A program made the position numbers and the translations under genes. A stretch of 64,000 nt of DNA from an uncultured Propionibacteriaceae bacterium (GTDB lineage Bacteria; Actinomycetota; Actinomycetes; Propionibacteriales; Propionibacteriaceae). Every line of letters starts with the position of its first letter. Position 1 is the stretch's first letter. The stretch covers positions 1-64,000 of the forward strand of contig CALBCJ010000003.1 in assembly GCA_937926975.1 (NCBI GenBank), given 5' to 3'. The notes below the pieces were generated by a model that worked only from the letters and a program-made list of their open reading frames with translations, was not told the DNA's origin and searched no databases. Below are positions 26,314 to 35,285 of the stretch, in pieces.

Positions 26314-27429
26314 TCAGCCCAAGAGCTGCTCTGCGGGCACGTAGTCCAGGTTCCACGCCTGGGCGACTGGCTCGCTGGTGAGCTGGCCGGCGACCGTCGA
26401 CAGGCCCCGGGCCAGGGTGGCGTCGTCGGCCAGGGCAGCCTTCCAGCCCTTCCCGGCCAGCGCCCCGACGTACGGCAGGGTGACGTTGGTCAGGGCGTGG
26501 GTCGAGGTCATCGGGACCGCGCCGGGCATGTTGGCGACCGCGTAGAAGACCGCGTCGTGCACCGGGTAGGTCGGCTCCTGGTGGGTGGTCGGGTGGGTGT
26601 CGGCGAAGCAGCCGCCCTGGTCAACCGCGATGTCGACGAAGACCGTGCCCGGCTTGACCTGGGCCACCAGCTCGTTCGGCACCAGCTTCGGGGCCCGGGC
26701 GCCGGGCACCAGCACCGCGCCGATGACCATGTCGGCCTGGCGGACCTGCTCGGCCACCGCGTACGGGGTCGACATCAGGGTCTTCACCCCGCCACCGAAC
26801 TCCGCGTCGATGGACTCCAGGGTCTGCGGGTTGATGTCGAGGACGGTGACGTCGGCCCGCAGACCGTGGGCGACCACGGCGGCGTTGCGTCCGGCGGTGC
26901 CACCACCCAGGATGACCACCTTGGCCGGGGCCACCCCGGGGACGCCCGGGGTCAGCAGACCCTTGCCGCCGTGGTGCTTGTACAGGGCCTGGGTGCCGGC
27001 CAGAGCCGACAGCCGGCCCGCGACCTGGCTCATCGGCTGCAGCAGCGGCAGCCCGCCACGGTCGGTCTGCACCGTCTCGTACGCGATCGAGGTGCAGCCG
27101 GAGTCCAGCAGGGCCCTGGTCTGCGGCTCGTCGGCGGCGAGGTGGAGGTAGGTGAACAGGAGCAGGTCCTCGCGCAGGTAGGGGTACTCGGCGGCGATCG
27201 GCTCCTTCACCTTCACCACGAGCTCGGCCTTCTCCCAGACCTCCTTCGCCTCAGCGAGGATGGTGGCGCCGGCGTCCTGGTACTGATGGTCCGTGATCCC
27301 CGAGCCCAGGCCCGCACCCTGCTGGATGAAGACCTCATGACCCTGGCCGGTCAGCTGGTGGACTCCCGCGGGGGTCATCGCCACGCGGTGCTCCTGCGGC
27401 TTGATCTCCGTGGGTACTGCAATTCTCAC
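26314..27429 (-). CDS. ald: Alanine dehydrogenase
   Basis: 371 residues from GTG 27429 (AAGGAG upstream). MRIAVPTEIKPQEHRVAMTP, with catalytic Lys in LVVKVKEPIAAEY, His in LFTYLHLAADE and the NAD site VILGGGTAGRNAAVVA. It deaminates L-alanine to pyruvate and ammonia with NAD, or the reverse. It begins 42 nt after the ornithine racemase stop on the same strand and can use alanine released by the OrtAB thiolase. If OrtAB makes D-alanine, a racemase outside this window is needed. Confidence 0.95.
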   Translation of the reverse strand: MRIAVPTEIKPQEHRVAMTPAGVHQLTGQGHEVFIQQGAGLGSGITDHQYQDAGATILAEAKEVWEKAELVVKVKEPIAAEYPYLREDLLLFTYLHLAADEPQTRALLDSGCTSIAYETVQTDRGGLPLLQPMSQVAGRLSALAGTQALYKHHGGKGLLTPGVPGVAPAKVVILGGGTAGRNAAVVAHGLRADVTVLDINPQTLESIDAEFGGGVKTLMSTPYAVAEQVRQADMVIGAVLVPGARAPKLVPNELVAQVKPGTVFVDIAVDQGGCFADTHPTTHQEPTYPVHDAVFYAVANMPGAVPMTSTHALTNVTLPYVGALAGKGWKAALADDATLARGLSTVAGQLTSEPVAQAWNLDYVPAEQLLG

Positions 27430-27471
27430 TCTCGATACTCCTTCGTTCGGTTCACCTGGTGGGTGGCATAG

Positions 27472-28560
27472 CTAGAGCGCGTCGTCGCGCACGGTCACCT
27501 TCTGGACGTGGGGTGAGGTGGTCAGCGCCAGCAGCCCGCCGTAGCTGGGCCAGAAGCTGATCTCGCTGCCGACCGTGACCGGGTCGGCGGCGTCGGTGAC
27601 GTCGAGCAGCAGGTGGTCGCTGCTGGCGCCCAGAACCTCGATCCCGGGGTCGACGGGGGTGAGGGACGCCGGGTCGGCGTCCTGGCGGCCGATGTCGCAG
27701 ATCGCCCGGCGCCGCCAGCCCCGGTCCTCGAAGGACGTGGTGTTGCCGAAGGCGTCCTGACCGGTCTCGCCGATCGGCACCGACGGCTTGTCGGCCACTT
27801 CAATCACGCCGGCGGTCAGCCGTACGGTGTCCTGCCGGGTTCCGGCCCAGGGGGACCGGTCGAGCACGTTGCGGCCCAGGATGATCGCCTCACCGACCCG
27901 GAGGTGGTTGATCTCGGCCGGCATCTGCCCGCTGGCCAGCAGCGGCAGGTTGGCGCTGTTGCCGCCGGAGAGCAGGTCCAGCGGAAGGCCGGTCGCCTGG
28001 CGGCACTCATCGCGTACGGCGACCAGCTGCTGCATCTTCTCGGCGGTCGGGACCACGCCGCCGTAGCAGGCGAGGTTGGTGCCCAGTCCGGCCACATCGA
28101 GGTGGGGGAGCCGGGCGACCTGGGTGACGACCTCGACGGCCCGGTCGGGCCAGACCCCTTCGCGCAGGTCCCCGACGTCGACCATGACGACCACCCCGTG
28201 GCGGGTGCCGAGGGCCCCGGCGGCGGCGGAGAGCGCGGACGCGGTCTCCAGCGAGGAGATCAGGGTGCAGTCGGCCCAGGTGACGGCCTCGGCGGCGTTG
28301 CGCGGGGTGGGGGCGCGCAGCAGCAGCGTCGGCAGCCCCAGACCGGCCTGCGCCACCCGGCGCAGGTTGGCGGTCCGGGAGTCGGCGACCATCGCGGCAC
28401 CGCAGCCGGCGAAGGCCTCGAGCACGGCCGGGTGGGCCAGCATGACCTTGGTGACCGCGGCCACCTGGATACCGTGCGCAGCACACTGGGCCACGACCTG
28501 GCGGGCGTTGTGGGCGATCCGCTCGGGGTGGATCTCCAGCCTCGGGGTGAGCGTCGTCAC
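27472..28560 (-). CDS. orr: Ornithine racemase, alanine-racemase-fold PLP enzyme
   Basis: 362 residues from GTG 28560, which overlaps the upstream stop (GTGA). The barrel start LEIHPERIAHNARQ leads to AAVTKVMLAHPAVLEAF, whose Lys should hold PLP; later LISSLETASALS, VVVMVDVGDLREGVWP, LLSGGNSANLPLL and HLRVGEAIILGRNVLD. This is the Orr/YhfX-type branch, not Alr. It interconverts L- and D-ornithine, feeding the D-specific aminomutase encoded just upstream. Confidence 0.9.
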   Translation of the reverse strand: MTTLTPRLEIHPERIAHNARQVVAQCAAHGIQVAAVTKVMLAHPAVLEAFAGCGAAMVADSRTANLRRVAQAGLGLPTLLLRAPTPRNAAEAVTWADCTLISSLETASALSAAAGALGTRHGVVVMVDVGDLREGVWPDRAVEVVTQVARLPHLDVAGLGTNLACYGGVVPTAEKMQQLVAVRDECRQATGLPLDLLSGGNSANLPLLASGQMPAEINHLRVGEAIILGRNVLDRSPWAGTRQDTVRLTAGVIEVADKPSVPIGETGQDAFGNTTSFEDRGWRRRAICDIGRQDADPASLTPVDPGIEVLGASSDHLLLDVTDAADPVTVGSEISFWPSYGGLLALTTSPHVQKVTVRDDAL

Positions 28561-29903
28561 TGCTGGTCCTCCAGGTTCAGGGGGCCGGACTCGGAGGCCA
28601 CCCAGGCCTCGAAGGTGGCACCGACCTCGTCGTGGTAGGCCTGGGCCAGGGTGCCCAGGGCGGAGAAGCGGTAGTTCCGGTCGATCAGGACCTTGGCCTC
28701 TGGCGGTGGCAGCAGCAGCTGGCCGGGGCCCAGCCGGACAGCGTTGAGGATCTCCTCGCCACCGGGGATCCGGGTCAGCGCGCCACCGGTGCCGACGATC
28801 CAGCGGATGGCGGTCAGGTCCTTGCCCCGGACGATCTGCTTCTTGCCGGTGGGGGTGAACAGGTCGCTCACGCTGCCCACGTGGCGGCGGATGCCGACCT
28901 CGACGGCGTGCTCGGCCAGCCACCGGGTGACGCTGGTCTCCTGCTCGTCGGCCGGGATGGCCCGCAGGTGCTCCAGCCGCTCCTCGGACTCGCCGATCAG
29001 AGCCGCCACCCGGCGGGCGTTGACGAAGACCCCGAGGTCGCCCTCGACCGTACGCTTGGCGCGCGGCTCGGGGTCGATGCTGCGGCTGGTCCACTCCAGC
29101 GAGCCGTCGGTGACGCTGTGGACGTCGGTGGTGGCGCCGCCGACGTCGATCACCAGCGCGTCGCCGAGCCGGTCGGCGAAGATCTCGGTCGCGAGCAGCA
29201 CCGCGCCCGGCGTGGGCAGGATGCCGAAGCTGGACAGCTCGCTGAGGTGGCTCATCCCGGGAGCCTTGATGATGTGCTGGTTGAAGACCTCGTGGATCAG
29301 CCGGCGGACCGGCTCGATCTGCAGCACGTCAACGTCGGGGAAGACGTTGTCCACGCACAGCAGCTCCATGCCGCTGCCGGCGAAGATGGCCTCCACCCGG
29401 CGCCGGACCGCGATGTTGCCGGCGTAGATCACCGGCACCGTGAGCCCACAGCCGGCGATCATCCGGGCGTTGCTGACGACGACCTCCTTCTCGCCGTAGT
29501 CGACGCCGCCGGCCAGCAGAATGATGTTGGGTGAGGCCTCGACCAGGTCCTCGACGTCGTACGAGTCGATGGCCCCGACCGTGGTGTGGCAGATGATGGC
29601 GCCGGCCCCGAGCGCCGCCTCGCGGGCAGCGCGGGCCGTCATCCCCTGGGTCAGACCGTAGACACTCATCCGCAGCCCGCCGGCGGCGGAGCTGTTGACG
29701 AAGACCTGGGTCTGGTCGATCTCGACCCCACTGGTCTGACGCATCTCGGCGATCGCCTGGTCGGCGCCGATCCGGACGTCGCCCTGGGCCACCGAGGTGG
29801 CGGCGAAGCCCTGACCGATGTGCGTGAACAGCCCATCGGCCAGCGAGAATGCGTTGGCCTTGGTGATCGTCGAGCCGATCTCCAGGGTAGTGACGACCCG
29901 CAC
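28557..29903 (-). CDS. GlmL/MutL-like ATPase of ornithine degradation (or-3 family)
   Basis: 448 residues from GTG 29903 (AGGAGG upstream). Actin/hexokinase-like ATPase motifs: TLEIGSTITKANAFSL (phosphate 1), ALVIDVGGATTDVHSV (phosphate 2) and WIVGTGGALTRI (adenosine). Members sit beside B12 mutases (glutamate mutase GlmL, ornithine aminomutase or-3) and are thought to help reactivate or exchange the inactivated cobalamin, a role that remains partly inferred. It lies 14 nt after oraE and overlaps orr, so it belongs to the operon. Confidence 0.87.
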   Translation of the reverse strand: MRVVTTLEIGSTITKANAFSLADGLFTHIGQGFAATSVAQGDVRIGADQAIAEMRQTSGVEIDQTQVFVNSSAAGGLRMSVYGLTQGMTARAAREAALGAGAIICHTTVGAIDSYDVEDLVEASPNIILLAGGVDYGEKEVVVSNARMIAGCGLTVPVIYAGNIAVRRRVEAIFAGSGMELLCVDNVFPDVDVLQIEPVRRLIHEVFNQHIIKAPGMSHLSELSSFGILPTPGAVLLATEIFADRLGDALVIDVGGATTDVHSVTDGSLEWTSRSIDPEPRAKRTVEGDLGVFVNARRVAALIGESEERLEHLRAIPADEQETSVTRWLAEHAVEVGIRRHVGSVSDLFTPTGKKQIVRGKDLTAIRWIVGTGGALTRIPGGEEILNAVRLGPGQLLLPPPEAKVLIDRNYRFSALGTLAQAYHDEVGATFEAWVASESGPLNLEDQQ

Positions 29904-29917
29904 TGCTCCTCCTGTGA

Positions 29918-32122
29918 CTAGATCCGGCCCTGGGTCTGCATGGTGCGCACAATGGCATCGAGCACGTCGATCCCCTTCGTGCCCCGGCCGAAGGTGGCGT
30001 CCAGCCCAGTCTCGGCAGCCATATCGCGACTGACCTGGGTGCCACCGGCGACCAGGACCACGCGGTCGCGGATGCCCTTCTCCTGGGCGAGCTCGGCGAG
30101 CTTCTTCATCATCGTCCGGTGGACCTCGTTGTGGCTGATGATGGTGGAGATCAGGATCGCGTCCGCACCGGCCTCGATGGCCGCGTCGACCATCTTCTCC
30201 ACCGGCACCGAGGTGCCGAGGTAGCGGTACTTCACCCCGTACTTCTCCAGGCCGCCGTGCTTGATGTCCAGGATCTCGCGCATGCCGACGCTGTGCTCGT
30301 CCTCACCGACGGTGCCGGCGACCACGTTGATGGCGTGGTCACTGACCGCCTGGCGCATCTCGGCCTCGGGCAGCAGCTCGACCTTCTCCGGGATCTCCAG
30401 GGTGGTCTTGTCGATGTCGAAGCCGACGTGGCCCTTGACCTCGACGAAGCAGCCCTCGGCCGGCTGGAGCACCTGCAGGTTGACGACCTCGGGGTCGCTG
30501 AGGCCCATCTTGCGGGCCATCGCCAGAGCCGCCTCGACCGCGATCTCGGCCCGGTCGGGGATCATCATCTCCACCAGCGCCACGCCGTCGCCGGCCCACT
30601 CCGCCTCGGGGCGCAGCAGGTTGCCCTTGCGGTACTCGCGGGTCCGCTCCAGGCGGGAGTCGACCGAGTCCTCGGGGTCCAGCTCGTCGATGTAGACGAT
30701 CTTCTCGGGCTTGCACAGGGTGCAGCCGTCGATCAGGTCGCAGGCCTTGCTGATCCCTTCTGGCAGCGCGTTGCTGCCGAAGTGGTCACAGACCGGGGCC
30801 AGGTAGTCCGGGTCCCGCTCGACGACGGTGCCGACAGCGATGCCGCCCTCGCCGTCACGGGCGATGCCGTCGTGGTTGCGCTCCGGGAACTCGGCCGAGT
30901 CGACGAAGAAGCCCTGCTCGACGGCGGCGAAGTAGCCACCGACGTGCAGCATCTCGGTCAGGAAGCCGATCGCCCGCTCCTTGAGGTCACGGACCATGGT
31001 CCCCAGCGGGCCGTCCCGGTTGATCGTCAGCAGCTCGTTGATGCCGTCGAGGGCGGCCCAGGTCTGCTTGACGGTCTGCACGCCGCGGACCGAGTTGTAG
31101 TGCCACGGCAGGTTGCGGCCCTCGTCGGGGGTGATCGTGGACTGGATGTCGGCCCTGGTCAGCATCGAGATCATGGTGTCGATCAGGTGGGTCCGGATCG
31201 CCTCGTTGAGGTCGGACTCGATGTAACGGGTGTTCTGCTGGGCGCGCATCTTGTACTCGGAGAAGAAGTCGCGCAGCGCCACCGCGTACGGCAGGTCGTA
31301 CCACAGCTTCGGGGCCGGCGGCGCGCTCGGCGGCACCGTCGACAGGCCGATCAGGTCCTTCGGCATCCCGACCATCACCGAGAAGGCGGAGTTGAGGGCG
31401 TGCTGCACCATCAGCTCCGGCATCACCTTCCAGCCGTGGCGGGCGGTGGCGTTGGCGTTGTGGGCGCCGTCGATCTGGAAGATCCGGGCCCCGGTCATGA
31501 CCTTCTTGGCCTCGCCCGCGTCGACGTAGCTGCGGTAGGCGTTGATGTTGCGGTAGAGCACGTTGTACTGCGGGTCCTGGTGGGCGCCGTTGACGCCCTC
31601 CTCCGCGAACAGCACCGCCACCTCGGGGCCGGCCACGCCCGACACGTACGAGTGGAAGTTGATCGGACGGCCGACCTCCTCCTCGATCAGGTCGCAGGCC
31701 TTGCGGCTGGCGCGCAGCTGCTTGCGGGTGATCGGGACGCCGCCGATGCCCTCGGGGGTACCCTCCATCAGCCCGTCGATGTGGCTCTGGCCGGTGGTCC
31801 GGATGACCATGATGTGGTCGGCGCCGTTCCAGGCGGCCATCCGCATCCGGCGGATGTCGTCCTCGAAGTGGCCGGAGGCGATCTCCGAGGTGACCACCGG
31901 CTGCGGCTGGGGGTCGATGTTCTCGAAGTACTTCGCCGTCAGCATCGGAACACTGTTGGTCAGCGGCTTCGACATGTTGCGGTAGTGGAAGCCGCCCATG
32001 TCGACGCCCTCGGGCGGGACCTCACGCCAGGTCCAGCCCTTCCGCGGCGGGTGGTAGTCCTCCAGACCGGTGAGGATCTCCTCGACGTCGATCTTGGTGC
32101 TCGGGTCCAGCTTGTCGGTCAT
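29918..32122 (-). CDS. oraE: D-ornithine 4,5-aminomutase large subunit
   Basis: 734 residues from ATG 32122, overlapping the oraS stop by 4 nt. An N-terminal barrel (HYRNMSKPLTNSVPMLTAKY, SHIDGLMEGTPEGIGG) is followed by a C-terminal B12-binding Rossmann domain with DEHSVG (about residues 606-611; the DxHxxG histidine ligates cobalt), LISTIISH and VLVAGGTQVS. With OraS it moves the terminal amino group of D-ornithine to C4 using adenosylcobalamin and PLP, giving 2,4-diaminopentanoate. Length equals clostridial OraE. Confidence 0.96.
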   Translation of the reverse strand: MTDKLDPSTKIDVEEILTGLEDYHPPRKGWTWREVPPEGVDMGGFHYRNMSKPLTNSVPMLTAKYFENIDPQPQPVVTSEIASGHFEDDIRRMRMAAWNGADHIMVIRTTGQSHIDGLMEGTPEGIGGVPITRKQLRASRKACDLIEEEVGRPINFHSYVSGVAGPEVAVLFAEEGVNGAHQDPQYNVLYRNINAYRSYVDAGEAKKVMTGARIFQIDGAHNANATARHGWKVMPELMVQHALNSAFSVMVGMPKDLIGLSTVPPSAPPAPKLWYDLPYAVALRDFFSEYKMRAQQNTRYIESDLNEAIRTHLIDTMISMLTRADIQSTITPDEGRNLPWHYNSVRGVQTVKQTWAALDGINELLTINRDGPLGTMVRDLKERAIGFLTEMLHVGGYFAAVEQGFFVDSAEFPERNHDGIARDGEGGIAVGTVVERDPDYLAPVCDHFGSNALPEGISKACDLIDGCTLCKPEKIVYIDELDPEDSVDSRLERTREYRKGNLLRPEAEWAGDGVALVEMMIPDRAEIAVEAALAMARKMGLSDPEVVNLQVLQPAEGCFVEVKGHVGFDIDKTTLEIPEKVELLPEAEMRQAVSDHAINVVAGTVGEDEHSVGMREILDIKHGGLEKYGVKYRYLGTSVPVEKMVDAAIEAGADAILISTIISHNEVHRTMMKKLAELAQEKGIRDRVVLVAGGTQVSRDMAAETGLDATFGRGTKGIDVLDAIVRTMQTQGRI

Positions 32123-32490
32123 CGTGCCTCCTCGAAAAGGCCTTCCAGCACGGACTGGTCAGCGGCGACGGCGGCCGCCGCGGCGCGGATGTCGATCCCG
32201 TCGCGCTGCGCGACCCGCAGCACCGCGTGCCCGGCGCCCTTGCCCAGCAGGCCGGCGTTGAGCACGTTCTCGACGACGGCGTGGGTGGTGACCGAGTCGA
32301 TCCCCATCCGCAGCAGCACCGACCGCTCCACCGAGGGGGAGGTGTGGGTGCGGGACAGCTCGACGACTGGCTCCATCACCTGGTGGGCGAGCTGCCAGAA
32401 GCGGGCCTTGAGGGCCTCGTCGTCCATGGTGGCCAGCTCGGCGCGCAACTTCTCGAAGCGCTCCTCGCGGGCCTGCTCTTCGTTCGTCAT
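32119..32490 (-). CDS. oraS: D-ornithine 4,5-aminomutase small subunit
   Basis: 123 residues from ATG 32490 (AAGGAG upstream). Helical protein with the family core QLAHQVMEPVVELSRTHTSP, SVERSVLLRMG and VVENVLNAGLLGKGAGHAVL. OraS binds OraE to complete the heterodimeric mutase. Translation is coupled to oraE through an ATGA overlap, which fits equal subunit supply. Confidence 0.93.
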   Translation of the reverse strand: MTNEEQAREERFEKLRAELATMDDEALKARFWQLAHQVMEPVVELSRTHTSPSVERSVLLRMGIDSVTTHAVVENVLNAGLLGKGAGHAVLRVAQRDGIDIRAAAAAVAADQSVLEGLFEEAR

Positions 32491-32511
32491 GAGTTCTCCT
32501 TCCCGATACCG

Positions 32512-33915
32512 CTAAGTGCTCGGGGCCATAGCCCGCACCTGCTCCGGGGTGCTGTTGGTGTCGGCGGCCAGGAAGGCCACATCGGCCTCGGTCCACTGGT
32601 CGACCGGCAGGACTTCGGCGGCGTGCTTGACGTAGCTGCTCCGCAGCCGGGCCAGGTCCAGCGGCTTGCCGGCGACCTGGTCGAGACGCTCCGGGATCAC
32701 GATCGCCTTGCCCGGGACGTTGTCGGCCGGGTCGCCCCGGCGGACCTCGACCCCGCGGCTCCTGGCGAACGAGAGCTGGCTGTTGTGGTGCTTGCCGGCC
32801 CCGGTGTACTCGGTCTCCTGGACGACGATGATCTGGTCGCGGTCCATCTGCACCGCCAGCGCCACCGCGGCGGTGAGGCTGGTGTTGCCGGCCGGGCCAC
32901 GCTCCAGGCCCTCCAGCTTGGTCAGCAGCTCGGTCATGTAGAAGACCTCGCCCTGGGTGACCAGGTGGTACCCGTCCATGTAGCGCAGCGCCCGGGCGGC
33001 GTTGCGCGGCACGTCGACCCGGTCCGGCCAGGTCGCGAACGGCACGCCGAAGCCGGTGTGGCCGGTGGTGAAGGACTTGCGGTTGAAGTCCTGGTCAGAG
33101 GCCATGTGCAGGCCCGACAGGTCCACCGAGACCGCCACCAGCTGGGTCTGGTCACAGCCCACCTTGCGCAGCCCGCGGGCGGTGCCGGTCAGGTTGCCGC
33201 CACCGGCATGGGTGACCGCCACCACGTCGGGCTGCCGGCCGTACCGCTGCTGGACCTCCTCGCCGATCTCGGCGCCGAGGGTCTCGATGCCCGCGATCCC
33301 GTACGGGGTGTACAGGCTGGCGTTGAAGTAGCCGGTCTCCTCCAGGGTGCGCAGCAGCACGTAGAACAGCTCTGGCCCGACGGTCAGCTTGACGACCTCG
33401 GCCCCGTACGCCTCGCAGGCGCGGGACTTCTCCACGATCTCCGGCTGCCCGACGTGCTGGGAGTCGAAGACCTCCTGGATCACGATGCAGTCGAGGCCCT
33501 GCTGGGCGGCCTGGGAGGCCACCGCCGCGCCGTAGTTCCCGCTGGTCGCGGTCACCATGCCCGTGAAGCCCTTCTTCTTGGCCTCGTGGGCGCTCAGCGA
33601 CGCCCGGCGGGCCTTGAAGCTGCCGGAGGCGTTGGCGGCCTCGTCCTTGACCAGGATCCGGGCCCCCTTGCCGGGGCCGGCGATGGCCCGGACCGCCTCG
33701 GTGAGGCGGTTCAGCTCGTGCAGGGGAGTGCGGCCGACCTTGGTGGCCCGCTGGATCTCGGCGACGTCGGCCAGAGAGTAGCCGATCGCCCCCATCATCG
33801 CCTCGTAGTCGAAGGCGATCGGGCTGGTCGTGAAGTCGTCGTAGTCGAGGCCCAGCGCCGAGCGCATGATGTCGTTCTTGCGGGCCATCACCGCGGCGTA
33901 CGAGGTGTCACTCAC
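32512..33915 (-). CDS. ortB: 2-amino-4-oxopentanoate thiolase, PLP-binding subunit
   Basis: 467 residues from GTG 33915 overlapping the ortA stop (GTGA). Fold-type II PLP enzyme: PLP lysine in NASGSFKARRASLSA, glycine-rich phosphate loop VTHAGGGNLTGTA, and TATSGNYGAAVASQAAQQGL. It resembles threonine synthase but has the OrtB-specific length and neighbourhood. OrtAB cleaves 2-amino-4-oxopentanoate with CoA to alanine and acetyl-CoA. Confidence 0.93.
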   Translation of the reverse strand: MSDTSYAAVMARKNDIMRSALGLDYDDFTTSPIAFDYEAMMGAIGYSLADVAEIQRATKVGRTPLHELNRLTEAVRAIAGPGKGARILVKDEAANASGSFKARRASLSAHEAKKKGFTGMVTATSGNYGAAVASQAAQQGLDCIVIQEVFDSQHVGQPEIVEKSRACEAYGAEVVKLTVGPELFYVLLRTLEETGYFNASLYTPYGIAGIETLGAEIGEEVQQRYGRQPDVVAVTHAGGGNLTGTARGLRKVGCDQTQLVAVSVDLSGLHMASDQDFNRKSFTTGHTGFGVPFATWPDRVDVPRNAARALRYMDGYHLVTQGEVFYMTELLTKLEGLERGPAGNTSLTAAVALAVQMDRDQIIVVQETEYTGAGKHHNSQLSFARSRGVEVRRGDPADNVPGKAIVIPERLDQVAGKPLDLARLRSSYVKHAAEVLPVDQWTEADVAFLAADTNSTPEQVRAMAPST

Positions 33916-34202
33916 CGCTCAGCCTCCGTCCCGATCGTCAGAATCTCGGCCACTGTCTCGCCGAAGCTGTGCGAGTAGCCGGGGTTGACCCGGCTCAGGG
34001 TGCCGGTGTGGTGGCGCCCGATCATGGTCCGGACCGTCGCCTCCTCACCGAGTACTGCCGGCTCGGTGAGGAAGCCGTTGACCCACTGCAGCAGCGGGGT
34101 GGCGGCGGTGTCCTCCGGCAGGCCAGCGGCCCGCTCCTCGGGGCCCAGCACGGTGTGCTGGAGCTCGACCCAGGTCCCCGCGGGGATCATCTCGTGGTTC
34201 AT
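33912..34202 (-). CDS. ortA: 2-amino-4-oxopentanoate thiolase, small subunit
   Basis: 96 residues from ATG 34202 (AGGAGA upstream). Conserved OrtA features: GTWVELQHTVLGPEERA, LPEDTAATPL and a C-terminal segment RHHTGTLSRVNPGYSHSFGE. Partner of OrtB; its own role within the thiolase is not established. It lies 14 nt after ord and overlaps ortB. Confidence 0.93.
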   Translation of the reverse strand: MNHEMIPAGTWVELQHTVLGPEERAAGLPEDTAATPLLQWVNGFLTEPAVLGEEATVRTMIGRHHTGTLSRVNPGYSHSFGETVAEILTIGTEAER

Positions 34203-34216
34203 GCCAGGTCTCCTGG

Positions 34217-35263
34217 TCAGCGGCGCACGTACGCGCTCGGGCCCATCAGCGCGGTCGGGGTCGGCAGGTCGATGATCCGCTTCAGGCCCGGGGTGGCGGC
34301 CAGGACCCGGGGGATGGTGTTGACCGCGATCCCTGCAGTGGCCTTGCCGCCGGCGATCTCGGGGCCGGTCGACATGTGGATCTCAGGGGTGCCGAAGATC
34401 GTGATGTAGTCGCCGGTGTCGACGCCCTCGGCGCCCGGGTCCACCTGCTGCGGGTGGATCAGCCGGATGACCTCCTCGTCGCCGCGGTAGCCGACCGCGG
34501 TGTGGTTGCAGCCGGCCACCAGGCCCGGCTCGATGACCCGGTCCCGGGCCTGCCGCGGCTTCTGGGCGATGATCGGCTCGACGGTCTGCTCGACCTTGTC
34601 AACGCCCAGTCCGAGGGCGTCGCTGATCAGCCGGACCGACTCGGGGAAGCCCACGTGCCCGACGATCGAGCCGTCGGCGACGCCGGCCTGGAACTGCTCC
34701 GGGGTGGTGCCGACGCCCTGGGTGGACAGCACCGTCTGCCCGTACGGGGAGAGGTCGTTGACCCGGCTGGCCTCGATCCGGGTGACCTCGTGGCTGCCGG
34801 CGGTGAGCACGGTTACCAGGTGGTCGAGCACGAAGCCAGGGTTGACGCCGACGCCGACCGCGGAGACACCGTGCTCCTTGGCCAGGGCGTCGAGCTCCTC
34901 GGCCGCGGCCGGGGTCTGGGCCTCGGGGGCCGCCATCTCCTCGGCGATGCTGACCACGTTGATCCCGGCGCTGAGGATGGCCTTGAGGTCGGGCAGCTGG
35001 TTCTTCACCCACGAGGTCGTGGCGATGGTGATCACGTCGACCTTGGAGGCGTCGAGGATGTCGGCCGGGTCGTTGGTGATGGCAACACCGACCGGGTCGC
35101 CGCCGAGCACGGTGGAGACGTCCTTGCCGGCCAGGTCCGGGTTGATGTCGAGGGCTCCGACCAGCTCGAGGCCGTCCTTGGCCAGGATGAGCCGGGCCAC
35201 TCCCTGGCCCATGGCCCCCAGGCCCCACTGAGCTACCCGGATCCGTCGCTGATTCCCGTTCAC
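34217..35263 (-). CDS. ord: 2,4-diaminopentanoate dehydrogenase
   Basis: 348 residues from GTG 35263 (AGGAG upstream). N-terminal dinucleotide fold RVAQWGLGAMGQGVARLI, then NPGFVLDHL, SRVNDLSPYG and a dihydrodipicolinate-reductase-like C-terminal half. It oxidatively deaminates 2,4-diaminopentanoate at C4 with NAD(P) to 2-amino-4-oxopentanoate. It is the first gene of the ornithine operon and divergent from the AsnC regulator. Confidence 0.95.
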   Translation of the reverse strand: MNGNQRRIRVAQWGLGAMGQGVARLILAKDGLELVGALDINPDLAGKDVSTVLGGDPVGVAITNDPADILDASKVDVITIATTSWVKNQLPDLKAILSAGINVVSIAEEMAAPEAQTPAAAEELDALAKEHGVSAVGVGVNPGFVLDHLVTVLTAGSHEVTRIEASRVNDLSPYGQTVLSTQGVGTTPEQFQAGVADGSIVGHVGFPESVRLISDALGLGVDKVEQTVEPIIAQKPRQARDRVIEPGLVAGCNHTAVGYRGDEEVIRLIHPQQVDPGAEGVDTGDYITIFGTPEIHMSTGPEIAGGKATAGIAVNTIPRVLAATPGLKRIIDLPTPTALMGPSAYVRR

Positions 35264-35271
35264 TTCGCTCC

Positions 35272-35285
35272 TTGCATCGTTGCAA
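35272..35285 (-). promoter_or_regulatory. Dyad TTGCA-N4-TGCAA upstream of ord
   Basis: A perfect palindrome immediately upstream of the ord ribosome site. Candidate operator for the divergent tandem AsnC regulator (inference). The 35264-35589 gap holds no gene; a possible -10 TACGTT for the regulator is at 35518-35523. Confidence 0.45.
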
